A stretch of DNA of 64,000 nucleotides from Bacteroidales bacterium UBA4772. Its GTDB lineage: Bacteria > Bacteroidota > Bacteroidia > Bacteroidales > VadinHA17. Position numbers and translations under genes: made by a program. The notes beneath the pieces are model-generated. The model saw nothing but the letters and a program-made list of their open reading frames with translations. It ran no database searches and had not been told where the DNA came from. This document shows positions 35,115 to 44,079 of this stretch, one piece after another. Positions within the stretch are counted from its first letter, which is position 1. Each line of letters begins with the position of its first letter. The stretch is from positions 1 through 64,000 of the forward strand of contig DHHM01000004.1 in the NCBI GenBank assembly GCA_002403305.1, read 5' to 3'.

Positions 35115-36263
35115 TCAGACTTTGAGAAATATCCTGTGACGGTAAAGAAACCATAAAAAGAGCCATACCACAGCTATGTAGCCCAGCGAACTCATGAACG
35201 GCTGGATGACATCTGGTGAGAGATCATGCAACCCTTTCAGGAAAAAGTCCCTGATGATATCGAACCTGATTATCCTGTGTTGCAGTACGTAGATGGTGAT
35301 GGAGTTCATCCCGATGACGACAAAGAAAAAGGCCCATTTTCTGACTCTCCACACATCGGTCACAAGGTAAAACACTCCCAGGAGCATCAGGCTCCAGCCG
35401 CCTGCATAGAGTACAAAGGAGCTGGTCCAGAGGCTTTTATTTATCGGGAAGAAGGTACCCCAAAGCAATCCCAGGAGCAGGCTGACGATTCCCGCACCGA
35501 TAAGTATCATGGCCTTCCCTGGCCCGTTCAGTCCGTTCCTTTCAAGTCGGAGCAGGTGTCCGGCAAAGACGCCAAGGAGGGCTGTAGAAATGGCAGGGAT
35601 GGTGCTCAGGATACCCTCCGGCTCATTGAATTCCGTATACATTGTTCCCGGAAGCAGCAGCCTGTCGATATAGCCGGCCAGGTTCCCTTCAGGGGTCAGC
35701 ACGCCAGCGCCAAAACCCGGGACCGGTATCAAAAGCATCAGCAGGCAGTAGATTATCAGCAATCCCCATAACCATGCGACCTGCCATCTCATTTTTGCGT
35801 TGAGGACAATCAACGCGGCCAGGAACCATGCAACACCAATCCTTCCCAGTACACTGGCAAAACGCATGTTGTCAGGGTTTAGCTCCAGTATCCTGTTGAC
35901 GAGCATCCCAAGTAAAACCAGGACAAGCATCCTCTTCAGTGCATGCAGGTAAATCTTTTCCCGGGTGTCACCCCGTTTCTTCCTCGCCGCAAAGGAGTAT
36001 GGCATGGACACCCCGGCCAGGAAGAGGAAGAGAGGAAAGATCATATCATAGAAGGCGAAGCCGTTCCATCCCACATGATGCATCTGGGCATTCATCCATT
36101 CAAATAGAGGCCATCCTGTAACGGTTGCCAGTGCCCAAACCAGCTTCTGTCCGCCGGTGATCCAGAACATGTCAAAACCACGGAGCGCATCCAGACTGTA
36201 AAGCCTTCCGGGGTTGCCGTCAGCTGCTGACTGACCTTTTATCTTCTGACGTGACCCGTTCAT
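35115..36263 (-). CDS. NagX/HGSNAT-like membrane acetyltransferase (DUF5009)
   Basis: A 382-residue integral-membrane protein with about ten or eleven helices. The N-terminal RLYSLDALRGFDMFWI and the MIFPLFLFLAGVSMPYSF helix are hallmarks of the DUF5009/NagX family, related to lysosomal heparan-alpha-glucosaminide N-acetyltransferase. These are thought to move acetyl groups across the membrane onto glucosamine termini; NagX genes occur in GlcNAc and chitin catabolic operons of other bacteria. Here it may acetylate glucosamine ends so that the GH20 enzymes can act, an inference from family and context. It is encoded six bases before the GH20 gene and four bases after the GH16-like gene. Confidence 0.85.
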   Translation of the reverse strand: MNGSRQKIKGQSAADGNPGRLYSLDALRGFDMFWITGGQKLVWALATVTGWPLFEWMNAQMHHVGWNGFAFYDMIFPLFLFLAGVSMPYSFAARKKRGDTREKIYLHALKRMLVLVLLGMLVNRILELNPDNMRFASVLGRIGVAWFLAALIVLNAKMRWQVAWLWGLLIIYCLLMLLIPVPGFGAGVLTPEGNLAGYIDRLLLPGTMYTEFNEPEGILSTIPAISTALLGVFAGHLLRLERNGLNGPGKAMILIGAGIVSLLLGLLWGTFFPINKSLWTSSFVLYAGGWSLMLLGVFYLVTDVWRVRKWAFFFVVIGMNSITIYVLQHRIIRFDIIRDFFLKGLHDLSPDVIQPFMSSLGYIAVVWLFLWFLYRHRIFLKV

Positions 36264-36266
36264 GGC

Positions 36267-37022
36267 TCATCTTATTTCAAAACGGTCAATTACAACTTCA
36301 GTCTCCGCACCGTTGAGGGGAGGCGTACCCCTGAAAAGCCAGAGGTTCATCTTCAGCTTCTCGTCGCTGTCAGGTGGATTATCATCACCATAATAACGCC
36401 AGCGGGCAATGATCCGGGTTTCATTGACCGGATTGAGGATGTGGCCTTGGTAACTGGCAAAATCGATCCACTTTTTTGTCCAGTCGAAGATATGAGTTGA
36501 ATAGCTTCCCTTCAGGTTCATCCTGAAGCGCGCCTTGTTGCCGGGTATGTAGGATGGCTGGATAGCATACTGTGCCTCGTGATTATTCTCGATTCCCCAT
36601 CTCGAAAACTCGATGTCTATCTCCTCCTCATCGTTCATGTAGGTATAGAGGCCCCATACTACCTGTGGATCAAGGCTGTCAGGCCTCGACGATACATAAA
36701 AGACATATTTGCCGTAACCGGTGTGCCTGGCAAGCTCGACCCTGGCGCAGTTCCACCTGCCATCTCTGTAAGTGATCTTAAGGTGCAGCCTCCCCTTGTT
36801 GTCAACCCATACATTCTCCTCCGAGTCGGAGAAGTAATTCGGCCCCGGGCCCGTTTTCTGATCAGCTGAGGTGGATACCACCCACTCATAACCGGAGAAG
36901 CTTATGACCCGTGCTCCCTCAGGTATTTCAAATTCCCGCTCCCTGCCGGAGCATCCTGCCGTGGCAAGGAGCAGCAAAACAGCTGATACCCGGAGTATAA
37001 CTAATTCTGGCTTGCTATGCAT
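36267..37022 (-). CDS. GH16-like lipoprotein
   Basis: A 251-residue lipoprotein (lipobox TAGC). The rest is a single jelly-roll domain of the concanavalin-like/GH16 type. The signature NDEEEIDIEFSRWG contains the catalytic pattern E-I-D-I-E without the extra residue of the beta-bulge forms seen in laminarinases and agarases. Other conserved points are GKYVFYVSSRPDSLDPQVVWGLYTY before the motif and HIFDWTKKWIDF after it. GH16 enzymes cleave beta-1,4 or beta-1,3 glycans; whether this member cleaves a GlcNAc-containing chain or only binds is unknown. It is tightly packed (2 bases from nagA, 3 bases from nagX-like), so it is part of the same operon. Confidence 0.8.
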   Translation of the reverse strand: MHSKPELVILRVSAVLLLLATAGCSGREREFEIPEGARVISFSGYEWVVSTSADQKTGPGPNYFSDSEENVWVDNKGRLHLKITYRDGRWNCARVELARHTGYGKYVFYVSSRPDSLDPQVVWGLYTYMNDEEEIDIEFSRWGIENNHEAQYAIQPSYIPGNKARFRMNLKGSYSTHIFDWTKKWIDFASYQGHILNPVNETRIIARWRYYGDDNPPDSDEKLKMNLWLFRGTPPLNGAETEVVIDRFEIR

Positions 37023-37023
37023 A

Positions 37024-38196
37024 TCACATTGCCGTTCTGAAAACCGTAATACCTGACTTTATCGTTCTGACAACCTTCAAACCGCTACTATCCTCCCTCA
37101 GCAGTACCAGGTCAGCCACACCGCCCCTGACCGGCAGGCAGTCGCCCGGCAGGCCCGCAAACCTGTGAGGTATCCTGCCGGCCATATCCAGTGCTTCGGC
37201 CAGTGTGGCCAATCCTTTCGCAGCAAGTGTTTCAACGCAGTGCAGCAGCGACTTCCCCGATCCGGCAAGCATATCAGGGTTTCCCTTCACATGAAGCTTT
37301 CCGGCTTCGGTGAGGGTCACCTCGCCTCCTATATGTGTGTTGTATCCTCCCGGCGGCATACCGGTAAGACCGGTGGCATCGCTGACAAGGATAATCTTTC
37401 CCGGTTTCATTCTCAGGAAGATCTTCATCATCGCATCCGGGAGATGAAACCCGTCAGAGATCATGGAAGCGTAAAGTTCATCTGATGCCAGCTGTTCCCA
37501 TATGTAGTTCCGGTGCCTCGGCAGCATCTGGTGCGAGCCGTTGCCCAGATGTGTTGATAGCGTTGCACCTGCCGCCACGGCCTCCCTTATCTGTTCGGGT
37601 GTGGCTGAGGTATGGCCTATGGCAACTGTCACGCCGCTCTCCGCTGCGCGACTGATAAAATCAGCAGCACCGGGCCATTCGGGAGAGAGGGTGATAATGC
37701 GGATCATTCTGCCGCACGCCTCCTGCCATTGGCAGAAAAGATCCCAGTAGGGGGGCCTCACATGATCGGCGGGGTGTGCTCCCCTCGCGCCAGCCTCCGG
37801 TGAGATGAAAGGCCCCTCAAGGTGAATGCCTCCCACCGCCGCTGAAGCCTCCGGAAAACGCCTGCAGGCATCGGCTATCGCACTGACGTGATTGATTATG
37901 TTCTCACTGCTGTTGGTGATAATGGTTGGGAAAAAGGTGGTCACACCTTCGCTCCATAGCTTTACAGAGATATCCCTGACCGTTTCGGGAAGAAGCGGAT
38001 AGGTGTTGAGGTCATCTCCTGCATAGCCGTTGACCTGCAGATCGGTCAGTCCCGGTGCGATGATCAGCCCCGGATCACTCTCCGCCCCACCCTTATCAAC
38101 ATTTGTAATCAATCCGTCCTCCAGGGTTAGTCTTACTGACTCCCCTGTCAGGTAAAGACGGCCGGCAATGATATTGTCATCCTCCTGCATAAACAC
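37024..38196 (-). CDS. nagA: N-acetylglucosamine-6-phosphate deacetylase NagA
   Basis: A 390-residue amidohydrolase that converts GlcNAc-6-phosphate to glucosamine-6-phosphate and acetate. Seen: IAPGLTDLQVNGYAG (family start), GIHLEGPFISPEAGARGAH (metal Glu), AIGHTSATPEQIREAV (metal His), STHLGNGSHQMLPRHRN (metal His, substrate loop), SDGFHLP and LVSDATGLTG (catalytic Asp). The HLGNGSH form differs from the HLFNAM form of E. coli NagA but is found in a recognised subgroup. Together with nagB in the same operon it gives the full route from GlcNAc-6-phosphate to fructose-6-phosphate. Start ATG at 38196; a second ATG two codons later is possible. Confidence 0.92.
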   Translation of the reverse strand: MFMQEDDNIIAGRLYLTGESVRLTLEDGLITNVDKGGAESDPGLIIAPGLTDLQVNGYAGDDLNTYPLLPETVRDISVKLWSEGVTTFFPTIITNSSENIINHVSAIADACRRFPEASAAVGGIHLEGPFISPEAGARGAHPADHVRPPYWDLFCQWQEACGRMIRIITLSPEWPGAADFISRAAESGVTVAIGHTSATPEQIREAVAAGATLSTHLGNGSHQMLPRHRNYIWEQLASDELYASMISDGFHLPDAMMKIFLRMKPGKIILVSDATGLTGMPPGGYNTHIGGEVTLTEAGKLHVKGNPDMLAGSGKSLLHCVETLAAKGLATLAEALDMAGRIPHRFAGLPGDCLPVRGGVADLVLLREDSSGLKVVRTIKSGITVFRTAM

Positions 38197-38205
38197 TCCT
38201 TCCGG

Positions 38206-39672
38206 TTAATTACGGATTGAATTCAGCAGGGTGTCGACCCTTTCGGGCACTCTCCTCCTGCTCAGCAATCCGACTGCAATATACAATATTAAGGAGGTAA
38301 ACAGAGGCACACCCACCTCCAGGGCGAGTGAGGCACCGGGGATGAGCTTGACTATAATAAAGCCGGCAATACCCGTAACAATTGAGAGGATGGCAACCCT
38401 GCTGTCGCACCTTCGGAAGGCGGGCAGAAGACCCAGGATCATCGGTATGGCTATCGGTCCCAGGAGGGCTGCAAACCATGAGACAATAAGTCCGAATACA
38501 CCCCCGAAGCTCTCGGCATTGATGGCGATAAGTATTGTAAGTACGGTGAACGAGAAGGTAGATATTCTGGCAATCAGCAATGTCTTCTTCCGGCTGTAGC
38601 CGGCAAATCCCTTGATGAAGCGGGGCATAATATCGCGCGTGATGACGGCTGATATGGTATTGGCATCAGAGGAGGTCATTGAGAGCGTGTTTGTGAATAG
38701 CGACGCCATCACCAGCCCGACCAGCCCGGCAGGCAGGAATTTTATGGCCAGCAGCCCGTACGACTGTGTCGGATCCTCCAGGCCCGGAAGAAATATCGGC
38801 GCTGCGAACATGGGAAAGAAGAGCACTATCGGCCAGAAGAGGTAAAGCACGGATGAGAGCGTAGCTGCCTTCTTCGCCACCTGTCCCGATGATGATGCGA
38901 TGAAGCGTGTGGCAAGATGCCATGTACCGCCGCTGTAACTGAAGAAATCGATTATCACCATGGCAACAAGAAACTGCCAAGTGTAGGGATCGCTGAAGAG
39001 TGCCGAGTGTCCTTCAGGGAGCCTCTCCCACACTGTGAAAAAGCCTGCTGCTCCGTCACCAAGGTTAACCAGGACTATTACGAACATGGTTATGCCTGCC
39101 ACCAGCTGCACCAGGAACTGGGCAAAGTCGTTCACGACATCAGCCCAGAGACCTCCCAGGGTACTGTAGATAAGCGAGACCGACCCGGCCAGCAGTATCC
39201 CGGTGATAAAGGAGGTACCTGCAAAGATGTTGAGCAGAATAGCTATTGCCGCCCATTTGGCACCCACGTCAAAGATCTTTATGATAACGCCTGACCATGC
39301 AATAAGCTGCTGGGTATTTAGATTGTAACGTGTCAGCAGGTATTCTGTGGGCGACTGTATCCCGGTTGCTATTCTGAGCCTTGCCCAACGAGGGGCAATG
39401 AGGTGGGCTCCAAGGAATGTTGCTGCGGCAACTGCACATGCCCACCATACATAAATTGTCAGTCCGTGGGTATAGGCTATGCCTGCATAGGCGACGAAGA
39501 CCGCCCCGCTGTAACCTGAGACGTGATGAGAAACGCCAGAGAGCCACCACGGCAGTTTCCCTCCGGCAGTGAAGAAGTCGGCCGAGTTCTTCACCCTCAT
39601 ATAGGCCCAGAATCCTATCGAGATAAGTAAGATGAAATATAGTGTCAGGACGATCCAGTCAATAAGCTGCAT
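38206..39672 (-). CDS. Sodium:solute symporter (SSS family), probable N-acetyl-sugar transporter
   Basis: A 488-residue inner-membrane protein with about thirteen helices. SSS hallmarks are an N-terminal IDWIVLTLYFILLISIGFWAY, DFFTAGGKLPWWLSGVSHHVSGYSGAVFV, a TGIQSPTEYLLTRYN cytoplasmic loop, and YSTLGGLWADVVNDFAQFLVQ. The family covers Na+-coupled sugar, sialic acid and nucleobase transporters. In this operon the likely cargo is GlcNAc or an oligosaccharide product, but the sequence alone does not decide. It lies 9 bases before nagA and 11 bases after the esterase gene. Confidence 0.9.
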   Translation of the reverse strand: MQLIDWIVLTLYFILLISIGFWAYMRVKNSADFFTAGGKLPWWLSGVSHHVSGYSGAVFVAYAGIAYTHGLTIYVWWACAVAAATFLGAHLIAPRWARLRIATGIQSPTEYLLTRYNLNTQQLIAWSGVIIKIFDVGAKWAAIAILLNIFAGTSFITGILLAGSVSLIYSTLGGLWADVVNDFAQFLVQLVAGITMFVIVLVNLGDGAAGFFTVWERLPEGHSALFSDPYTWQFLVAMVIIDFFSYSGGTWHLATRFIASSSGQVAKKAATLSSVLYLFWPIVLFFPMFAAPIFLPGLEDPTQSYGLLAIKFLPAGLVGLVMASLFTNTLSMTSSDANTISAVITRDIMPRFIKGFAGYSRKKTLLIARISTFSFTVLTILIAINAESFGGVFGLIVSWFAALLGPIAIPMILGLLPAFRRCDSRVAILSIVTGIAGFIIVKLIPGASLALEVGVPLFTSLILYIAVGLLSRRRVPERVDTLLNSIRN

Positions 39673-39683
39673 ATCTGATTCGT

Positions 39684-40532
39684 TTATTTGTTTTTGCTTT
39701 GCACCAGCGAGAGCCAGGCCAGTGCATATCTTTTGCCCATGGCTCTCTGTGAGGGTCCGTCAAAGTGTACGTTGTCTGCCCTGGGTGTCGTACCGAAAGA
39801 GCGTACAAGAATTGTATTGGGATCTCCCTCAGCGATGGCTGAAAGGATGTCATTGATCTGCAGGTATTCCAGCCTGTTCTTTTCAACCCCGGGGAATATA
39901 CCAAGCTCACCTGCAACTATAGGCAGTTCCGGGTCGCCCGCCAGGCTGCGGAAATATTCAAAAAGAGCCTCCGTGTTTACCCTGTAAAGCGAAAGTTTTT
40001 CTGCCGTGGCATCCGACTCGCCCTGATGCCAGATTATACCCTTCACGGTGCCGTAATTCATCGCCCACTTCAGCTTATCGGCAAGGTTGCTTTTCAGCCG
40101 CACACCGTTATAGACCGAATCGCTAAGCCAGTCAGCCGTTGAGCTGCCGCCTATGGCGCAGGGTATCAGCCCGATACAGATCTTGTCATCAAGCCGTTCA
40201 ATAAGCGTTCTGGCAAACGCCATGCCGGGACCCAGTCCCGTCAGCGCCGGCTGGTAGAGCTGCAGGGGTTCCTTTGCCACTGCCCATCTTTTATCGGGGA
40301 TAACTGTAAAGATACGTGGGTGGGGTACCGTATCGTCAGGTTCCACCAATCCCCTGCCTGCCATGTTTGACTGTCCTGCCAGCACGAAGAGCCATACCCT
40401 GTCAGTAGGGGGCATCCGGTCAACATATTCCGTGCTGTGCGGAAAATAGAGGGTCCGGTCATCCTGCGCCGCCAAACCGGGAGCAACAGCGAGCACCGGC
40501 AGCAGTAATAATAACCTGGTCAGCACTCTCAT
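39684..40532 (-). CDS. Exported CE6/sialate O-acetylesterase-like SGNH esterase
   Basis: A 282-residue protein with a signal peptide ending near LAAQ (residue 22). SGNH-type blocks are visible: LFVLAGQSNMAGRG (nucleophile Ser in block I), IGLIPCAIGGSSTADW, GIIWHQGESDA (block III-type, typical of DUF303/CE6), and DNVHFDGPSQRAMGKRYA (catalytic Asp and His). Members remove acetyl groups from xylan or sialic acid. In an N-acetylhexosamine locus the enzyme probably strips O-acetyl groups from the incoming polysaccharide. It is encoded one base upstream of the second GH20 gene's end and before the symporter. Confidence 0.87.
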   Translation of the reverse strand: MRVLTRLLLLLPVLAVAPGLAAQDDRTLYFPHSTEYVDRMPPTDRVWLFVLAGQSNMAGRGLVEPDDTVPHPRIFTVIPDKRWAVAKEPLQLYQPALTGLGPGMAFARTLIERLDDKICIGLIPCAIGGSSTADWLSDSVYNGVRLKSNLADKLKWAMNYGTVKGIIWHQGESDATAEKLSLYRVNTEALFEYFRSLAGDPELPIVAGELGIFPGVEKNRLEYLQINDILSAIAEGDPNTILVRSFGTTPRADNVHFDGPSQRAMGKRYALAWLSLVQSKNK

Positions 40533-40533
40533 A

Positions 40534-42138
40534 TTACAGTGTCCTGTTACCCGTAAGCCTCCTGTGAAGGAGCATCAGCTTCCGGTTCCTGATCATATTC
40601 TGCTGCTCAATCTCCGTCTCATGAAGGAAGCCTTTATTCAGTTTCGCGAAGCGTCTGTCGAGATCCTTCGTCTCCGCTATCAGTGATTCCAGATCAGCAA
40701 CAATGCTCTCCTTATCATCAATAGAGAAGCCGGGTGAGTTGAAACATGCCTCTGCCTCCTTGAACTTAAGATAATGAAGCCTTATATCAAGCATCAGCCT
40801 GAAGTGTTCAAATTCATCCCTGTTACTCAGAGGCTTCAGGGTCTTCATCTTTGCAACAGCCTCCTCCACCGTCTCCCGCATCACGGCTATTGATGGTGAT
40901 GTTGCAGGTTTGCCGTTGACAATGAGCTCCGGCGAGATGGTCAGTGTCTCCCAGAAGAGCTCAGCCTCAGCCTCAGTCAGGCCAAACCGTTCAACAGCGT
41001 ACCTGGTTACAAAAGCATGAGGATCAATAGGTTCGAGGCTGTTGAGCGCCTCGGCATAGGAGGCCAGCAATATCCTGAATCCCGAAAGAGGCCAGGTGTT
41101 CCTAATCTGCTCCATGTCGGTCACCTCGTAATTCACATCCCATGTGAAGCCATAGGCACCGGAGGTTGACCAGGAAGTCATCACTATACCGGTATACCCT
41201 GCCTCCCTGGAGTAGGGGATGAAGTCGCGCTGGTTGTTGAAGTGCTTCTCCCAGCAGGTGACATAGGAGTTATCAGGGTGGCTCCTGATAGAGGGTGAAC
41301 CCCAGAACTCGAGGCCCTGAGCCTGCAGGGCGGCAATGTTGCCGAAATAGTTGGTTTTCCACCCATAGTTCCAGTCTATAAAAATCGTCTCTTCGGGCAT
41401 CTCCGAAGCCGCCTCCGGGTACTTGAGAAGGATATCGGCCCACATGACCGGCCTCTTACCGAGGCTTATGACGATGTCACACATCATCTTCATGTAATCG
41501 ACAAAGAGCTTCGATTTGCCCTCTGTAGCGGCCTTTAGCGAGCAGGCGGGGCAGTGCCCCAGGAGGTAAGTCTCATCGCCACCGATATGAATGTAATCAG
41601 ACCGGTGCATCGAGGCCATATCGGCAAACAGGTCAGTAAACAAAAGACTGTCAGCCTCTTCCTTTAACGGGCAGAGCTGTGATATCTCCTTACGGTCCTC
41701 CTTCAGCTCACTGTACCTGTCATGCCGCAGGATATACTCCACATGCCCGAAGCACTGCTGCAGAGGAATCACATCTATGCCCAGGGCCTCACAGTAATCA
41801 ACGAACGATCTAACCTCCTCGCGAGAATATGCCAGTTCATTGGAGATGGTTGCATTGTTCTGATACGGGTATGATGCCTCCCACTCCATCACCAGTGTGT
41901 TCATACCGAAGGCGGCCAGGTCATCTGCCAGGGCCTTCAGGGCATCCATTGTCATCACCTGTATCCTGAGATCAACGTGGAACCCCCTGGCCGTAAACTG
42001 GTTATTCTCCATCAGGGTAAACCTGTTGCCCTGCTTCTCCTGCGGAGTGTCATGACGACATCCTGAAAGAATTGTCAGTGCGACGACAGTCACAAAAAGT
42101 GATATTCTCATTGTTTTCCTCATTAGGGTGGTTTTCAT
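40534..42138 (-). CDS. GH20-family hexosaminidase-like lipoprotein (compact form)
   Basis: A 534-residue lipoprotein (lipobox LSGC). It has the GH20 catalytic barrel but little of the GH20b domain: RGFHVDLRIQVMTMDALKALADDLAAFGMNTLVMEWEASYPY at the start, QCFGHVEYIL, the catalytic Asp188-Glu189 in YIHIGGDETYLLGHCP, and VMWADILLKYPE. The C-terminal 150 residues are helical. It differs strongly from the other GH20 gene at 32778, so the two probably cut different linkages or chain lengths. A second ATG at 42114 (MRISLFVTVV) would also give a good signal peptide. It lies 18 bases after the heparinase-like gene. Confidence 0.88.
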   Translation of the reverse strand: MKTTLMRKTMRISLFVTVVALTILSGCRHDTPQEKQGNRFTLMENNQFTARGFHVDLRIQVMTMDALKALADDLAAFGMNTLVMEWEASYPYQNNATISNELAYSREEVRSFVDYCEALGIDVIPLQQCFGHVEYILRHDRYSELKEDRKEISQLCPLKEEADSLLFTDLFADMASMHRSDYIHIGGDETYLLGHCPACSLKAATEGKSKLFVDYMKMMCDIVISLGKRPVMWADILLKYPEAASEMPEETIFIDWNYGWKTNYFGNIAALQAQGLEFWGSPSIRSHPDNSYVTCWEKHFNNQRDFIPYSREAGYTGIVMTSWSTSGAYGFTWDVNYEVTDMEQIRNTWPLSGFRILLASYAEALNSLEPIDPHAFVTRYAVERFGLTEAEAELFWETLTISPELIVNGKPATSPSIAVMRETVEEAVAKMKTLKPLSNRDEFEHFRLMLDIRLHYLKFKEAEACFNSPGFSIDDKESIVADLESLIAETKDLDRRFAKLNKGFLHETEIEQQNMIRNRKLMLLHRRLTGNRTL

Positions 42139-42156
42139 GCTGCAGGATTTTTTGAA

Positions 42157-44061
42157 TTACATTAGTCTCACCCCGTCATCTGAAAGCACAATGCGGGTTT
42201 TCACCCCATCGGTTTCCCTGACAGTGACAGAGGTGCAGCCCTTTCTTCTTTTCATGCTCACCCTTGCCTGGCTCTCCTCTCCCGGGGATGGAATGACCAG
42301 AAGGTATGACTGCACATTGCCCGTTCCCCGGAGGTTCAGTGATGCCATAGGTGCCTCTGTTGAACGGCCCATAATGCTCACCATTCCCTTGCCTGTGACA
42401 AAGCGGCCCTCTCCTGCAGGGTCAGCGGCATGAATCTGAGTAACCTTGTCTGTTATAACTGTCATGGACCTCCCTGAGGTGCCGGACGTCACCTCCGAGG
42501 GCGGGAAATGTAGCAGTATCTCATAGCTGTGATTGCCTTCGGCCCGGAAGTTGTCACTGATCACTGCAAACCGGCCTTTAACGAGTGCGATGGTCCGGGT
42601 CCAGCGGACAGAGGAGTTGGTCGCCTCCTCCTGCGGCGATACCATTGTGAGGGATGAAACCTCTTCTCCGGGTTTCCACTCCGTTATCCTGTTGGGGGTC
42701 TCTCTCCCTGGCACCCACAGCAGAGATGATGAGGTTGCCTCCTCGGTCACCCCGTCAATTACCACGGTATTGTGTGCCCTGGTGGTTCTGTACCATGATA
42801 CCAGCTCAGGCTCATCATAGTTGCAGCATCCGCTGTCAATGATCAAAGGTGAGCCGCCGTTCCAGAGTTCAAAGCTCAGCCTGCCGGCATGGGCATGGGC
42901 ACCTATCACCGAGGCTGGGTTGGCAAGCAGGTACCAGCCGTCTCGCTCACCTTCCCTGATGACCGCTACCTGGGTGTCAGGAAAACAGGCTGATGCCTGG
43001 CTTCCGGCGACTGCCATTGTCCCAAGGATCTCATTGATTGTGTCAAGCATGGGTTGAACCGGCATCTCGTATGAATCATTAACCTGGGGCACTGTGCCGT
43101 CAGGTCTCTCCACTGCTGCAAGGTAGAGTGCAAGCTTTCGCAGCATGGGAAGTGAATTCACCGGCGGTTCAATACCATTAGCGGTGCAGAGCAGGAACGC
43201 ATCCCTGAAGAGATGCGACTGGAACGGGTAATAACCGAACATCTGTTCCACGTTTCCCCCGTCAGCATAAAATGCATTTGCGAGATGATGATTGAGTATG
43301 ATCATTGCCTTGCGGCGAAGCTCGGCTGCCCCTTCCAGCTCCGGGAAGAGCACTCCGAGGTAGAGCATTGCGAGCCCCCCGTGCGACTGGTGGTTGAACT
43401 CATTCAGTTTCGCCTGCCCGAACCCTGTAAGAAGGATGTGGGCATGCTCCCTGAGTGTATCGGTGATCAGTCTCTTCTCCTCCTCCGTCAGTCCTTTTTC
43501 ACCAAGATAGTAACACCAGGAGTAATGAATTGAGCGCCATGCGACCTGCATGTCGCGCCAGTTAAATGTAGTGCGGTGCGAGTCATACAGACGGGGATTA
43601 TCCGTGATCCACTGCCTGATAATGCGCATCATGTCATCGAGGTATGACCTGTCGCCCGAGAGGTGGTACATCCTTGCAAATGAGGGAAGGAAATAAAACC
43701 TGTTCAGCCATACGCTCTTTTCGAGTTCACTTCTCTCATACTTCTGCCAGTTGACAGGATCGCCGTAGATCACTGACAGCACTCCTCCCCTGATGGCCTC
43801 CACAATCTTCGCATCCTCCTCCGAGCCGAGAACAGCCATCTGAATAAATTTGCCACCCTGGTCTTTCGGAATATAGTCGCCGATGTTGTACACCGGAACA
43901 TATTTCATAAACGGGAACCGTGGTGAGTCACCCGTAAGGGGACCAAAAAAGAGACCTCTGAAGACATCTGCCGGTGCCGCGTTTACAGTCAATCCCCCCA
44001 ATGCGATACCGGCAGTGCCTGCAAAAATGTTTCTTATGAATCTTCTTCTTCCTCCGCTCAT
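42157..44061 (-). CDS. Heparinase II/III-like polysaccharide lyase
   Basis: A 634-residue exported protein with a twin-arginine-like N-terminus (GRRRFIRNIFAGTAGIALGG). Residues about 75-360 form an alpha/alpha toroid (LNRFYFLPSFARMYHLSGDRSYLDDMM, LNEFNHQSHGGLAMLYLGVLFPE, YADGGNVEQMFGYYPFQSH). Residues about 380-630 are the heparinase II/III beta domain, with GAHAHAGRLSFELWNGGSPLIIDSGCCNYDEPE and RTTRAHNTVVIDGVTEEA. This family (PL12, PL15, PL17 and PL21 types) eliminates at uronic acids linked to hexosamines or uronates. It is the only uronic-acid-directed enzyme in the locus; no GH88/GH105 partner is present. It starts 18 bases after nagB ends. Confidence 0.9.
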   Translation of the reverse strand: MSGGRRRFIRNIFAGTAGIALGGLTVNAAPADVFRGLFFGPLTGDSPRFPFMKYVPVYNIGDYIPKDQGGKFIQMAVLGSEEDAKIVEAIRGGVLSVIYGDPVNWQKYERSELEKSVWLNRFYFLPSFARMYHLSGDRSYLDDMMRIIRQWITDNPRLYDSHRTTFNWRDMQVAWRSIHYSWCYYLGEKGLTEEEKRLITDTLREHAHILLTGFGQAKLNEFNHQSHGGLAMLYLGVLFPELEGAAELRRKAMIILNHHLANAFYADGGNVEQMFGYYPFQSHLFRDAFLLCTANGIEPPVNSLPMLRKLALYLAAVERPDGTVPQVNDSYEMPVQPMLDTINEILGTMAVAGSQASACFPDTQVAVIREGERDGWYLLANPASVIGAHAHAGRLSFELWNGGSPLIIDSGCCNYDEPELVSWYRTTRAHNTVVIDGVTEEATSSSLLWVPGRETPNRITEWKPGEEVSSLTMVSPQEEATNSSVRWTRTIALVKGRFAVISDNFRAEGNHSYEILLHFPPSEVTSGTSGRSMTVITDKVTQIHAADPAGEGRFVTGKGMVSIMGRSTEAPMASLNLRGTGNVQSYLLVIPSPGEESQARVSMKRRKGCTSVTVRETDGVKTRIVLSDDGVRLM

Positions 44062-44079
44062 CCGATAAACTTAGTTATT

